Source: Desulfomicrobium macestii (GTDB lineage: Bacteria > Desulfobacterota > Desulfovibrionia > Desulfovibrionales > Desulfomicrobiaceae). From it: a stretch of DNA of 64,000 bases. Both the position numbers and the translations under genes were made by a program. Positions 45,447-53,378 of this stretch are shown here, piece by piece. The notes below the pieces were generated by a model that worked only from the letters and a program-made list of their open reading frames with translations, was not told where the DNA came from and did no database searches. Location of the stretch: assembly GCF_014873765.1 (NCBI RefSeq), contig NZ_JADBGG010000002.1:62001-126000 (forward strand), written 5' to 3'. Position 1 is the first letter of the stretch; each line of letters starts with the position of its first letter.

Positions 45447-46751
45447 TCAGGCCCCACGGGTGGCGGCGGGAATGTCGAAGTGGTCCAGAATCGTCTGGCC
45501 GACCTCTGTCGGTGTGCGGGCCGAGGAGCCCATGGAATCGTAAAAAAACACGTCGTCAGCCGTATGCATGCCCTGGCGGCCGAAATGGCCGAACATGCCG
45601 GTGCGGCCGAATTTGCCCTTCAGGTCGAATCCGGGCTCCGGGACCAGCACCAGATCAGGGGCGAGATGCGCCTTTGAGCCATGATGGATGTCCCGGCCAA
45701 GGTGCACGTGACGGATGATCTTGCGGCCGTTGTGAGTCAGGCCGGACAGGGCGCGGATGAGGTCCTGGCCGAGCTGGTCCGCCTCGGCGGCGGAGAGGGT
45801 GCCGCGCGCGAAACGCTCCTTGGTGTGCAGGTAGATGCGCCCCGGGTCAAGGGCAAAGGCCCGCGTGGCCGGGCCCATGGCCTGCGTGTCCCATTCGCTG
45901 GCGGGCCGGCGGGAAAGGTGCAAGAGCCCCTGGTCGCGTAGCCACACGTTGAGATCCACCTCCTGGGTGAGGGTCGTGAAGCCGTGGTCGGCCATGATCA
46001 GCAGGCGCTTGGGGCCGGGCAGGTCATGATAGCGCTCGAAGAATTTTCCGATGAGGCGGTCCCAGGCGGCCATGAAGCGCAAGGCCTCGGAGCGCCACGG
46101 ATGGTAGGGCTCGACCAGCGCGGGAAAGAGAAAATGGCCGAGGCGATCGGTCTCCGTGAGCACGAAGAAGAAGAGATCCCAGGCCAGATCCGGCCACATC
46201 AGATCCAGGGCGCGCTCCCGGCAGGCCAGGCTGCGGTGCAGGTCTTCGAGCAGAAAGCCCGGGTCCGTGGACCCGCGCACGGTGTCGGCCTCGATGGTGT
46301 ATTCGTGGTCGGCCAGGATGCCCGCCAGGGCCGGGGGATGCACGGACGTGCGCAGGTCCTGGGCGGGGAATCCGGCCACGAGCATGGCCCGCATGGGGCG
46401 GACGGGAGCCAGGTTGGGCATGTTGAGGGCCTTGGCGAAAAGCCCTTTGTCCGCCAGTCGCTCGAAGATCGTGGCCCCGTGGACATGGGTGAAGTCCGTG
46501 AACTGAAGCTCATAGCTTTGCGGGTCCATGCGCGTGAATCCGAAGACTCCGTGTTCACCTGGGTTTGCGGCGGTGAAGAGGCTTGTCCAGTTCACGGGCG
46601 AGAGTTCGGGCAGTTCGGCCCGGATGGCCCGGCACCAGGGAGAGCCCGCGATGGTGGCGAGGCTCGGGAGCAGGCCTTGGGCGCAGAGATTTTGGGCCAG
46701 TGACCACGGGAGGCCGTCCAGGCCGAGAAAAACCAGTCGGGGAGCGTGCAT
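45447..46751 (-). CDS. Alkaline-phosphatase superfamily phosphodiesterase/nucleotide pyrophosphatase-like protein
   Basis: A 434-residue metallo-hydrolase. The metal-site Asp is in FLGLDGLPW near residue 9, the Thr/Ser nucleophile in PVNWTSLFTAANPGEHGVFGF near 50-68, and IMADHGFTTL is the second metal site. It belongs with type I phosphodiesterases; the substrate is not known. The frame is open to 46946, but that 65-codon tail is low-complexity and has no counterpart, so the ATG at 46751 is used. It lies eight bases upstream of the helicase gene. Confidence 0.8.
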   Translation of the reverse strand: MHAPRLVFLGLDGLPWSLAQNLCAQGLLPSLATIAGSPWCRAIRAELPELSPVNWTSLFTAANPGEHGVFGFTRMDPQSYELQFTDFTHVHGATIFERLADKGLFAKALNMPNLAPVRPMRAMLVAGFPAQDLRTSVHPPALAGILADHEYTIEADTVRGSTDPGFLLEDLHRSLACRERALDLMWPDLAWDLFFFVLTETDRLGHFLFPALVEPYHPWRSEALRFMAAWDRLIGKFFERYHDLPGPKRLLIMADHGFTTLTQEVDLNVWLRDQGLLHLSRRPASEWDTQAMGPATRAFALDPGRIYLHTKERFARGTLSAAEADQLGQDLIRALSGLTHNGRKIIRHVHLGRDIHHGSKAHLAPDLVLVPEPGFDLKGKFGRTGMFGHFGRQGMHTADDVFFYDSMGSSARTPTEVGQTILDHFDIPAATRGA

Positions 46752-46851
46752 GGGGGCGGTGTAGCAGGGGCGAGGGCGGTTGGCCAGAGGACGGGGCGGG
46801 GCGTTTTGAGGCGAAAACACATCTTCCGGACCGAAAATGCACTCTTCCCCC

Positions 46852-46879
46852 TTGCGCGAATGGATGCAAACATTAGATT
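46852..46879 (+). promoter_or_regulatory. Possible tpx promoter
   Basis: TTGCGC (46852-46857), 16-base spacer and TAGATT (46874-46879), about 80 bases before the tpx start. Confidence 0.35.
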
Positions 46880-46961
46880 GCAAACTGCTACCGATAAACC
46901 GGCCGGATCGGTTTCGCCGTGGCGAGTCGCGGCACCGAGGCCTCAAACAATGGAGTTCACG

Positions 46962-47474
46962 ATGAAAAGAGATAACGTAGTGACAATGAAGGCGAATCCT
47001 CTGACCCTGCTCGGCCCGGAGATCACTCCCGGCATGGACGCTCCCGATTTCACCGTGGTCAACAATGATCTTGGTCCGGTGTCCCTTTCCGATTTCAAGG
47101 GCAAGGTAGTGGTGATTTCCGCCGTGCCGTCATTAGATACTCCGGTCTGCGACATGGAAACTCGGCGCTTCAATCAGGAAGCCCAGAATCTTGGCGACAA
47201 GGTCAAGATCCTGACCGTGAGCATGGATCTGCCTTTTGCCCAGAAACGCTGGTGCGGCAACGCGGGCGTCGAGAATGTGCAGACCGTTTCCGACTATCAG
47301 ACCGCGTCCTTTGGCCAGGCGTACGGCGTGCTCATCGACGGACTGCGTCTGCTGGCCCGGGCGATCTTCGTGGTCGATGCAGGCGGCAAGGTGGCCTACG
47401 TGCAGGTCGTGCCCGAACTGACGAACGAACCCGACTATGCGGCGGTGCTTGAAGCGGTCAAGAAGCTGATTTAA
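46962..47474 (+). CDS. tpx: Thiol peroxidase (atypical 2-Cys peroxiredoxin)
   Basis: A 170-residue peroxiredoxin of the Tpx group. The peroxidatic Cys is in PSLDTPVCDMETRRF near residue 66, and the resolving Cys in RWCGNAGVENV near 98; both are present. The core begins KANPLTLLGPEITPGMDAPDF, typical of Tpx. GGAG precedes the chosen ATG, although ATGs at 46950 and 46986 are also possible. It lies 29 bases before the ferritin gene, pairing peroxide removal with iron storage. Confidence 0.93.
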   Translation: MKRDNVVTMKANPLTLLGPEITPGMDAPDFTVVNNDLGPVSLSDFKGKVVVISAVPSLDTPVCDMETRRFNQEAQNLGDKVKILTVSMDLPFAQKRWCGNAGVENVQTVSDYQTASFGQAYGVLIDGLRLLARAIFVVDAGGKVAYVQVVPELTNEPDYAAVLEAVKKLI

Positions 47475-47503
47475 TTTCAAACAGTCCTCAAGGAGAGTTC
47501 CCG

Positions 47504-48010
47504 ATGATTAGTGCCAATATGGAAAAAGCGCTCAACGATCAGATCAACGCGGAAATGTTTTCCGCCTATCTCTACCTGGCCATGGTGGCCTACTTCAAGG
47601 ACAGGAATCTGGGCGGCTTCGCCAACTGGATGACGGTTCAGAATCAGGAGGAGACCTTCCACGCCATGAAGTTCTTCAACTATCTGAGCGAGCGTGGCGG
47701 CCGGGTCACCCTGGAGGCCATCGAGAAGCCCCAGTTCGAGTGGGAGAGCCCCCTGGCGGCCATGGAAGCCGCACGCCAGCACGAGGCCTACATCACGGGC
47801 CGCATCAACGACCTGATGAACCTGGCCATCGAGGAAAAGGACCATGCCACGGCCAGCTTTCTGGGCTGGTTCGTGGAAGAGCAGGTCGAGGAAGAGGACA
47901 GCGTGAACGAGGTCGTGCAGAAGCTGCGCCTTCTTGGAACCGACGGCGGAGGGCTGTTCATGATGGACAGGGATATGGCCACGCGGGTGTTTACTCCCCC
48001 GGTGGCTTGA
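47504..48010 (+). CDS. Ferritin
   Basis: A 168-residue bacterial ferritin of the FtnA type. The ferroxidase ligands are seen in NAEMFSAYLYLAM (Glu17), NQEETFHAMKF (Glu50, His53) and EEQVEEEDS. No heme-ligand Met of bacterioferritin is evident in the usual place. It stores iron and limits Fenton chemistry. The ribosome site AAGGAGAG is strong. It follows tpx in a likely two-gene unit, closed by a hairpin terminator six bases after the stop. Confidence 0.92.
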   Translation: MISANMEKALNDQINAEMFSAYLYLAMVAYFKDRNLGGFANWMTVQNQEETFHAMKFFNYLSERGGRVTLEAIEKPQFEWESPLAAMEAARQHEAYITGRINDLMNLAIEEKDHATASFLGWFVEEQVEEEDSVNEVVQKLRLLGTDGGGLFMMDRDMATRVFTPPVA

Positions 48011-48015
48011 GGTTC

Positions 48016-48048
48016 GGGGCAGGCGGATCGTCCTGCCCCTTTTCTTTT
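48016..48048 (+). terminator. Intrinsic terminator after ferritin
   Basis: GGGGCAGG and CCTGCCCC form a perfect eight-base stem followed by TTTTCTTTT. Confidence 0.88.
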
Positions 48049-48089
48049 GCAGATTCGCCGAAGCCTGGCGCGGCGCGGATTGAAATAAA

Positions 48090-48119
48090 TTGACAATCCG
48101 CACGGCAGGGCAATACATC
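48090..48119 (+). promoter_or_regulatory. Promoter between two terminators, upstream of DUF2062 gene
   Basis: TTGACA (48090-48095), 18-base spacer and TACATC (48114-48119; or ATACAT at 17). A transcript would start near 48126 and meet a terminator after about 60 bases. Confidence 0.5.
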
Positions 48120-48152
48120 GACGGCGAAGGTTACTTGAATATGCCGAAAACC

Positions 48153-48185
48153 AAGGCAGGTTGGATGTTCCAACTGCCTTTTTTT
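48153..48185 (+). terminator. Terminator just before the DUF2062 gene
   Basis: AAGGCAGGTTGGA and TCCAACTGCCTT form a twelve-pair stem with one bulged G, followed by seven Ts. It ends 10 bases before the DUF2062 ATG. Confidence 0.8.
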
Positions 48186-48195
48186 ATGTGGATTC

Positions 48196-48705
48196 ATGGA
48201 AAAAATCTGGGTCAAGATCGCTCGTCTGAGCCGCTACACCTACCTGCGCGTCGTGCGCATCAAGGCCCCTGCCGAGTCCATCGCTCTGGGGATGGCCTTG
48301 GGCGTGTTCGCCGGCGCATTGCCTTTTCTGTCCTTGCAGATGGCCATAGCCGTGGCCCTGGCCTTTGTCCTGCGAGGCAATGTCATCGCCGCGGCTCTTG
48401 GCACCTGGTGGAGCAACCCCTTCAACTGGGCCCTGATTTTTCCCCTGCTGTACATGCTGGGCAAGGTCTTCGTTCCGGTGGAAGTTGCACATCTGAGCAT
48501 CCACGAGTTCGTGAACCTTCCGCTCCTGGAGCTTTTGCAGCGTAGCTGGAAGTGGCTGCTCATCACCACTCTGGGCGGATTCATCGCCGGCATTCCGCTG
48601 GCCATTGTCACGTACTTCATCACGCTTCGCGCCGTGCTCATCTATCATGACCGTCGTGCCAAGCGACGGCTCGAACGACAGCGCCGGATGCCACGCCGTG
48701 GATAG
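48196..48705 (+). CDS. DUF2062 membrane protein
   Basis: A 169-residue inner-membrane protein of the DUF2062 family, function unknown. Hydrophobic segments include GMALGVFAGALPFLSLQMAI (near 32-52), AIAVALAFVLRGNVIAAALG, NWALIFPLLYMLGKVF and LITTLGGFIAGIPLAIVTYF; a basic tail RRAKRRLERQRRMPRRG ends it. The family residues GTWWSNPFNW are conserved. It is preceded by a terminator-like hairpin and overlaps rsmA by 8 bases, so the two may be coupled. Confidence 0.86.
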   Translation: MEKIWVKIARLSRYTYLRVVRIKAPAESIALGMALGVFAGALPFLSLQMAIAVALAFVLRGNVIAAALGTWWSNPFNWALIFPLLYMLGKVFVPVEVAHLSIHEFVNLPLLELLQRSWKWLLITTLGGFIAGIPLAIVTYFITLRAVLIYHDRRAKRRLERQRRMPRRG

Positions 48706-49495
48706 GTCATCCTTTTTCGCCCCCAAGCGTTCCCTTGGGCAGAATTTTCTGTCCGATCCCAACATCTGCAGGCGCATTGTCGCCAGCCTTGAGCTTGCGC
48801 CCGGAGATCCGGTGCTTGAGATCGGCCCGGGCAGAGGCGCCTTGACCCGCATCCTGGCCGGGCACGACGGCCCGGTCATGGCTCTTGAAAAGGACACGGA
48901 ACTGGTGAACTGGATCAAGTCGGAATTCCCCACCGTGGGCGTGGTGCATGCCGACGGGCTGGATTTCTGCTGGGAAGCAACGCGGCGCCTGCCCGGCCTG
49001 TCCCTGATCGGAAACTTGCCCTACAATGTGGCCTCGCCCATGATATGGGAGATGGTCAGCCGGTGCCGATCTTTCAGGAGCATGCTTTTCATGGTTCAAA
49101 AGGAGGTGGCCCTGCGGCTTACGGCCAGGGAAGGGAGCCGGACCTACGGGGCGCTCTCGGCATGGGTCGGAAATTTCGTGCGTGGCGAATATGTGTTCAC
49201 GGTTCCGCCCCATGTTTTTCGTCCGCAGCCCAAGGTCGACTCGGCCATTGTACGTTTTCTGCCCCGGCCCGATCCGGCCTGGGATGACGCCGCCGCCCTG
49301 TCCTGGACAGTGAAGATCCTGTTTCAGCAGCGTCGCAAGCAGCTGGGTACCATTCTCAAGGCCCACTGGTCCGGGGCGGTCGAGGCATGGTGCGCGGAAC
49401 TGGGCGTTGACAGGCGAATTCGTCCCGAGGAATTGAGCCCAGAAGCGTTGCGCTCCCTGTCCCGGGTTCTTGCCCCCCAAAAAAAGGAGGGCTAG
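48698..49495 (+). CDS. rsmA: 16S rRNA dimethyladenosine transferase
   Basis: Dimethylates two adjacent adenines near the 3' end of 16S rRNA. The 265-residue protein has RSLGQNFLSD near the N-terminus, SAM motif LEIGPGRGALT and catalytic IGNLPYNVASP. The GTG at 48698 overlaps the DUF2062 stop by 8 bases and fits the usual N-terminus; an ATG at 48647 would add 17 residues inside DUF2062. The start is therefore uncertain by that amount. Confidence 0.92.
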   Translation: MDRSSFFAPKRSLGQNFLSDPNICRRIVASLELAPGDPVLEIGPGRGALTRILAGHDGPVMALEKDTELVNWIKSEFPTVGVVHADGLDFCWEATRRLPGLSLIGNLPYNVASPMIWEMVSRCRSFRSMLFMVQKEVALRLTAREGSRTYGALSAWVGNFVRGEYVFTVPPHVFRPQPKVDSAIVRFLPRPDPAWDDAAALSWTVKILFQQRRKQLGTILKAHWSGAVEAWCAELGVDRRIRPEELSPEALRSLSRVLAPQKKEG

Positions 49496-49790
49496 ATGCC
49501 CAAAACGCCCGTCTGGGAAGGGTTTGCCGGAGTTTTTTTGAAAATAAGCTTGACTTTGCAAGTGAAATTCTGTTTGCCTGCCGACTGAGCGTTTGCGCCG
49601 GAAAGGGCGGTGGGCTAAGTGCTGAAGCCCTATGGACATGTTTCTTTCCTTCCAGTAGGAAGTGTCGCAGCCGTGTCCGGAAAATTTCAAGATCAGGCTG
49701 AATGTGCCAAGTGTTGACGGTTGTGAGCCCATGAGACTTCTGGAGAGTTTCACGCACCCGTTGGTAATTTACTGCAAAGGAGGAAGACTG
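49496..49790 (+). other. Gene-free leader region before the HU gene
   Basis: About 295 bases with no believable gene. TTGACT at 49550-49555 could be a -35, but the -10 position (TTTGCC) is poor. A small hairpin CTTCC-AGTA-GGAAG lies near 49650. If transcription starts here, HU has a leader of about 200 bases. I see no match to a known RNA family. Confidence 0.35.
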
Positions 49791-50063
49791 ATGACGAAAG
49801 CTGAATTGGTTGCAAAGATGGCGGAGAAGGCTGGATTGACCAAAGCGAATGCCGAGCGCGCGCTGACCGAATTTCTGAAGGCCGTCCAGGAAACCCTGGT
49901 GACCGAAAAGAAGATGACCCTCACCGGCTTTGGAACGTTCGTGGTTGAAGAGCGTCAGGCTCGCACCGGACGTAACCCCCGCACCGGCGAAGAACTGAAG
50001 ATTCCTGCTTGCAAGGTTGTCAAGTTCCGGCCCGGCAAGGAACTCAAAGACGCAATCAAGTAA
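49791..50063 (+). CDS. HU-family DNA-binding protein
   Basis: A 90-residue histone-like protein that bends DNA. It starts MTKAELVAKMAEKAGLTKAN, and the DNA-contacting arm is GFGTFVVEERQARTGRNPRTGE near 46-67, typical of HU with the Pro at the tip. AAAGGAGGAAGACTG is a very strong ribosome site, as expected for an abundant protein. It is followed 18 bases later by a small membrane-protein gene. Confidence 0.95.
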   Translation: MTKAELVAKMAEKAGLTKANAERALTEFLKAVQETLVTEKKMTLTGFGTFVVEERQARTGRNPRTGEELKIPACKVVKFRPGKELKDAIK

Positions 50064-50081
50064 TTACCGCGAGGGGGACCT

Positions 50082-50255
50082 ATGCTGCATGGGGAAACTG
50101 TTCAAAGCCCACTGCCTCAGGATTTGCCCTGGTGGCAGCCTGATCATGCCATTTTTTTCGGAGTGCTCTACGCTGTGCTTTTCATCATAGGCAGCGGAGT
50201 CGGCGTGGTTATCCTGAAGTCTCTGGCCGAGACCGTTAAGGAAAAGATTTCCTAG
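50082..50255 (+). CDS. Small single-pass membrane protein, unknown function
   Basis: A 57-residue frame behind a strong GAGGGGG site seven bases before the ATG. It has a Trp-containing polar start (MLHGETVQSPLPQDLPWWQ), one hydrophobic segment AIFFGVLYAVLFIIGSGVGVVI at about residues 23-44, and a basic-amphipathic end (LAETVKEKIS). I do not recognise a family. It lies between HU and a terminator, so it is probably co-expressed with HU. Confidence 0.65.
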   Translation: MLHGETVQSPLPQDLPWWQPDHAIFFGVLYAVLFIIGSGVGVVILKSLAETVKEKIS

Positions 50256-50276
50256 CCTGATTTTCATGATGCTTTG

Positions 50277-50308
50277 AAAAGGGGTTGCATGAGCGCCCCT
50301 TTTTTTTT
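50277..50308 (+). terminator. Terminator after the HU/small-membrane-protein pair
   Basis: AAAAGGGG and CCCCTTTT pair over eight bases around an eleven-base loop, with nine Ts in the right arm and tail. Confidence 0.7.
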
Positions 50309-50321
50309 GTTCCTTTTTTTC

Positions 50322-50350
50322 TTGCCATGCCTTGAAGGTTTGCATAAAAG
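50322..50350 (+). promoter_or_regulatory. Promoter of the macromolecular synthesis operon
   Basis: TTGCCA (50322-50327), 17-base spacer and TAAAAG (50345-50350) lie about 60 bases before the rpsU start and just after a terminator. Confidence 0.6.
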
Positions 50351-50410
50351 ACGAAGTTTCCTGATCGCCGACAGGTGGCAGGACCAGATCGAGAACGGGA
50401 GGTGATCCGT

Positions 50411-50611
50411 TTGCCAGGTGTATACATGGGTGACAGCGATACTTTTGACTACTCCCTGCGTAAGTTCAAGAAGCAGGTAGAGAAGGCCGGAATCCTTTCC
50501 GAGTTGAAAAAGCGTCAGCATTTCGAAAAACCCAGCATCCAGAAGAAGAAGAAGGAAGCTGCGGCCAAGAAAAGACTGCTGAAGAAGATCCGTAAAATGC
50601 AGGTGATGTAA
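50411..50611 (+). CDS. rpsU: 30S ribosomal protein S21 (TTG start)
   Basis: A 66-residue basic protein reading (M)[20 protein letters not shown], the S21 form found in Desulfovibrionales. The start is TTG at 50411, set by the strong site GGGAGGTGATCCG immediately before it; a longer ATG frame at 50375 would remove this site and add a non-homologous tail. It leads the rpsU-yqeY-mutS2-dnaG-rpoD operon. Confidence 0.92.
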   Translation: MPGVYMGDSDTFDYSLRKFKKQVEKAGILSELKKRQHFEKPSIQKKKKEAAAKKRLLKKIRKMQVM

Positions 50612-51057
50612 TGAGTCTTTCTGAACGCCTTGAAAAGGACTATTTGACCGCTTTCAAGGCCAAAAAGACTGACGAGGTGGCTGTCTTGAGAATGCTCAAG
50701 GCAGCCGTCAAAAACAAGCAGGTCGATCTCCGTCGTGAGTTGACCGATAGCGAGATCCTGGATGTCGTGGCCAAGCAGGTCAAGCAACGCCAGGAATCCA
50801 TTGACCAGTTCCGGGCCGCGGGCCGGATCGATCTTGCTGAAATCGAGGAGCGCGAGCACCTCATTTTGCGCGCCTACCTCCCCACGGCCCTTTCTCCCCA
50901 AGAGTTGGAAGAGGCTGTGGCCATGACCATCCAAACCCTCGGTGCTTCCGGTATGAAAGACATGGGCAAGGTCATGAACGCCATTTTGGGCGAACATGCC
51001 GGCCGTGTCGACGGAAAGGAACTCAGCGCGCTGGTGCGCGCCAAGCTTTCGTCGTAA
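50611..51057 (+). CDS. GatB/YqeY-domain protein
   Basis: A 148-residue helical protein of the YqeY family, related to the tRNA-binding tail of GatB. Typical segments are [35 protein letters not shown] at the start (in two parts) and KDMGKVMNAILGEHAGRVDG near the end. Its role is not established; it is usually encoded between rpsU and dnaG, as here. Start and rpsU stop share one base (TAATG). Confidence 0.9.
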   Translation: MSLSERLEKDYLTAFKAKKTDEVAVLRMLKAAVKNKQVDLRRELTDSEILDVVAKQVKQRQESIDQFRAAGRIDLAEIEEREHLILRAYLPTALSPQELEEAVAMTIQTLGASGMKDMGKVMNAILGEHAGRVDGKELSALVRAKLSS

Positions 51058-51061
51058 TCCT

Positions 51062-53359
51062 ATGGATTCAAGAACATTGCAGCTGCTGGAATACCCAAAG
51101 GTCCTGCAGCATCTTTCGCACTTCGCGGTCAGTGAGGCGGGCAGGGATGCCTGCCTTTCGCTTTTGCCCGAAACCGATCCCTTGCGCATCGCCGAACGTT
51201 CGGCCCTGGTGCGGGAGGCCATCCATTTTTGCGCCTGCAAGGATGTGCGCCTGTCAGCCTTTCCCGACGTGGCCGGTGTTTTCGCGTATCTGAAGAACCC
51301 CCTGGCCTTTCTCGACGTGGATGGACTGATCGGACTCTGGGAGATGCTGAAGGTGGCCGCGTCCCTTGTGGAGCGTCTCGGCGCCGCCAATGCGGATCGC
51401 TATCCCGGCCTGGCTGCCCTGGCTGCGGGGTTGACTCTGCCTCCAAAGACCTGGTCCGGCCTGTCGCGCTGCCTCGCCCCTGACGGGACGATTCGGGACG
51501 AAGCATCGCCCGAACTCTATTCCGTGCGCCAGGAAATCCGCCGCGTGCACCAGATGTGTACGCGCAAGGTGCAGGATTTCTTTCAGAACAAGGATCTGCA
51601 GTTCATCCTGCAGGATGAATTTTTGACCATCTCCTCGGATCGCTATGTCCTGGCCCTCAAGAACAATTTCAAGGGGCGCCTGAAGGGCATCGTGCATGAC
51701 TATTCCCAGACCGGAGAGACCTGTTATTTCGAGCCGCTCTTTCTGGTCGAACTCAACAATGACCTGCAGGAATACAAGCAGGAGGAGCGCGCCGAAGAGC
51801 AGAAGGTTCTGCGATTTTTAAGCGAACTTGTCCGCACGGAGCAGGCAGCCATCGAGCGTACTTTCGACGAGCTCATACGCTTTGACCAGTTGTTGGCCAT
51901 TTGCCATTTTGCCCGCCACACCGATGGCCATGTCGTGGATATCGCCCCCGACGCGCCGCTGGCTCTGGCCCAGGCACGGCACCCGCTCCTGGTCTTCGGA
52001 CAGGATAATGTCGTGCCCGTGGATCTTGAGTTGCAAGAGGGCCAGCGCGTGCTCATCATCACCGGCGGCAACGCAGGCGGCAAGACGGTGTGCCTGAAGA
52101 CCCTCGGGTTGCTTGGCCTCATGGCCCATGCCGGGCTGCCCGTCACCGCCGCCGAGGGCAGCACCTTGCCGCTGTGGAACAATTTTGTCGTCTCCATGGG
52201 CGATGAGCAGTCCATTGAGCAGAGTCTGTCCACGTTCACGGCCCAGATCCGTCATTTCAGCGAGGTCTGGCCGAGAATCGACGAGCGCACTCTGGTCATT
52301 CTGGATGAATTCGGGGTCGGCACCGATCCAAGTCAGGGCGCGGCCCTGGCTCAGGCCGTGGTTGACGGACTGCTTGATCGCGGCGCCTGGGTCGGCGCGG
52401 CTACACATTTTCCCGCGCTGAAGGCCTACGGGCTTTCCAAGGACGGGGTTCGCGCTGCCTCGGTCATTTTTTCTCCGGATACCAGAAAGCCGCTCTTCAA
52501 GCTTGGCTACGATCAGGTTGGCGCCAGCCGCGCCCTCGATGTGGCCCGGGAGCAGGGGCTGCCCGAGTCCATTTTGGCGCGGGCCCAGGATTACCTGTAT
52601 CTGGATGCTGGCGATGCCGAAGAGATTTTCGAGCGCCTCAATCGTTTAGCGGCGGCCAAGGAAGAGGAACTGGACAAGGCCCGGGCCCGTACCCGGGAGC
52701 TTGAGCTCAAGTTTGCCCGCAAGATGGAGAAGCTCGATCAGGAAAGAAGCCGCATGCAAAAGGAACTGCGCGAGGCTTCTCAGGAGATCATGCGCCAGTG
52801 GCGTGAAGGCCGTCTCGGCCGCAAGGAAGCCTTGAAAGAAGTCGCTCGGCTGCGCGACAGCGTGGCTCAAACGCCCCAAACTGACGAGACTGCCGATAAA
52901 CTTTCCATCCAGGCCATTGCCCAAGGGCAGGTCCTGCTTTATCTGCCCTGGAACAAAACGGGTCTGGTGCGGGAAATCGACGGAAAGAAAGAGCGTGTTC
53001 GCCTTGATGTCGGCGGTGTTTCGCTTTGGGTGGGGCTGTCCGATGTGCGGATTTCGGCCAAGGACAATTCCGATGGCGGAAAGGTCGTGCTCAGAAGCGC
53101 GCCCGCCCCGGTGACTCCTCTGCGCCTAGACCTGCGGGGAATGAGAACCGACGAGGCCGAATCGGAGCTGTCCCGTTTTCTGGACAAGGCCCTGCTCGCC
53201 GGACGGACGGAAGTCGAAATCATACACGGTATGGGCACGGGCGCCATGCGCCGGGTGGTGCATGAGCACCTGAAACGATCCAGGGCCGTTGGCGATTTTC
53301 GTCTGGGCAATGCGGATGAGGGTGGTGACGGCGTGACCAAGGTGGCCTTGGCGGATTAA
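51062..53359 (+). CDS. mutS2: Endonuclease MutS2
   Basis: A 765-residue MutS paralogue without the mismatch-recognition domain. The Walker A is GGNAGGKT at about 336-343, Walker B is LVILDEFGVGTDP, a Lys/Glu-rich coiled coil lies at ~530-610, and the C-terminal Smr nuclease domain (LDLRGMRTDEAESEL, HGMGTGAMRR) is at ~690-765. MutS2 has been tied to recombination control and ribosome rescue in other bacteria. The ATG at 51062 is 5 bases after the yqeY stop. Confidence 0.94.
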   Translation: MDSRTLQLLEYPKVLQHLSHFAVSEAGRDACLSLLPETDPLRIAERSALVREAIHFCACKDVRLSAFPDVAGVFAYLKNPLAFLDVDGLIGLWEMLKVAASLVERLGAANADRYPGLAALAAGLTLPPKTWSGLSRCLAPDGTIRDEASPELYSVRQEIRRVHQMCTRKVQDFFQNKDLQFILQDEFLTISSDRYVLALKNNFKGRLKGIVHDYSQTGETCYFEPLFLVELNNDLQEYKQEERAEEQKVLRFLSELVRTEQAAIERTFDELIRFDQLLAICHFARHTDGHVVDIAPDAPLALAQARHPLLVFGQDNVVPVDLELQEGQRVLIITGGNAGGKTVCLKTLGLLGLMAHAGLPVTAAEGSTLPLWNNFVVSMGDEQSIEQSLSTFTAQIRHFSEVWPRIDERTLVILDEFGVGTDPSQGAALAQAVVDGLLDRGAWVGAATHFPALKAYGLSKDGVRAASVIFSPDTRKPLFKLGYDQVGASRALDVAREQGLPESILARAQDYLYLDAGDAEEIFERLNRLAAAKEEELDKARARTRELELKFARKMEKLDQERSRMQKELREASQEIMRQWREGRLGRKEALKEVARLRDSVAQTPQTDETADKLSIQAIAQGQVLLYLPWNKTGLVREIDGKKERVRLDVGGVSLWVGLSDVRISAKDNSDGGKVVLRSAPAPVTPLRLDLRGMRTDEAESELSRFLDKALLAGRTEVEIIHGMGTGAMRRVVHEHLKRSRAVGDFRLGNADEGGDGVTKVALAD

Positions 53360-53378
53360 TTTTTTTCATCGGAGCCGG

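Noticed and set aside
46752-46946. 65-codon N-terminal extension of the phosphodiesterase
   Set aside because: The extension is Arg/Pro-rich, lacks a ribosome site and any similarity, and would cover the tpx promoter region.
49496-49790. 6S RNA or other known small RNA before HU
   Set aside because: No long closing stem with a central bubble, and no recognisable terminator, could be found by eye.
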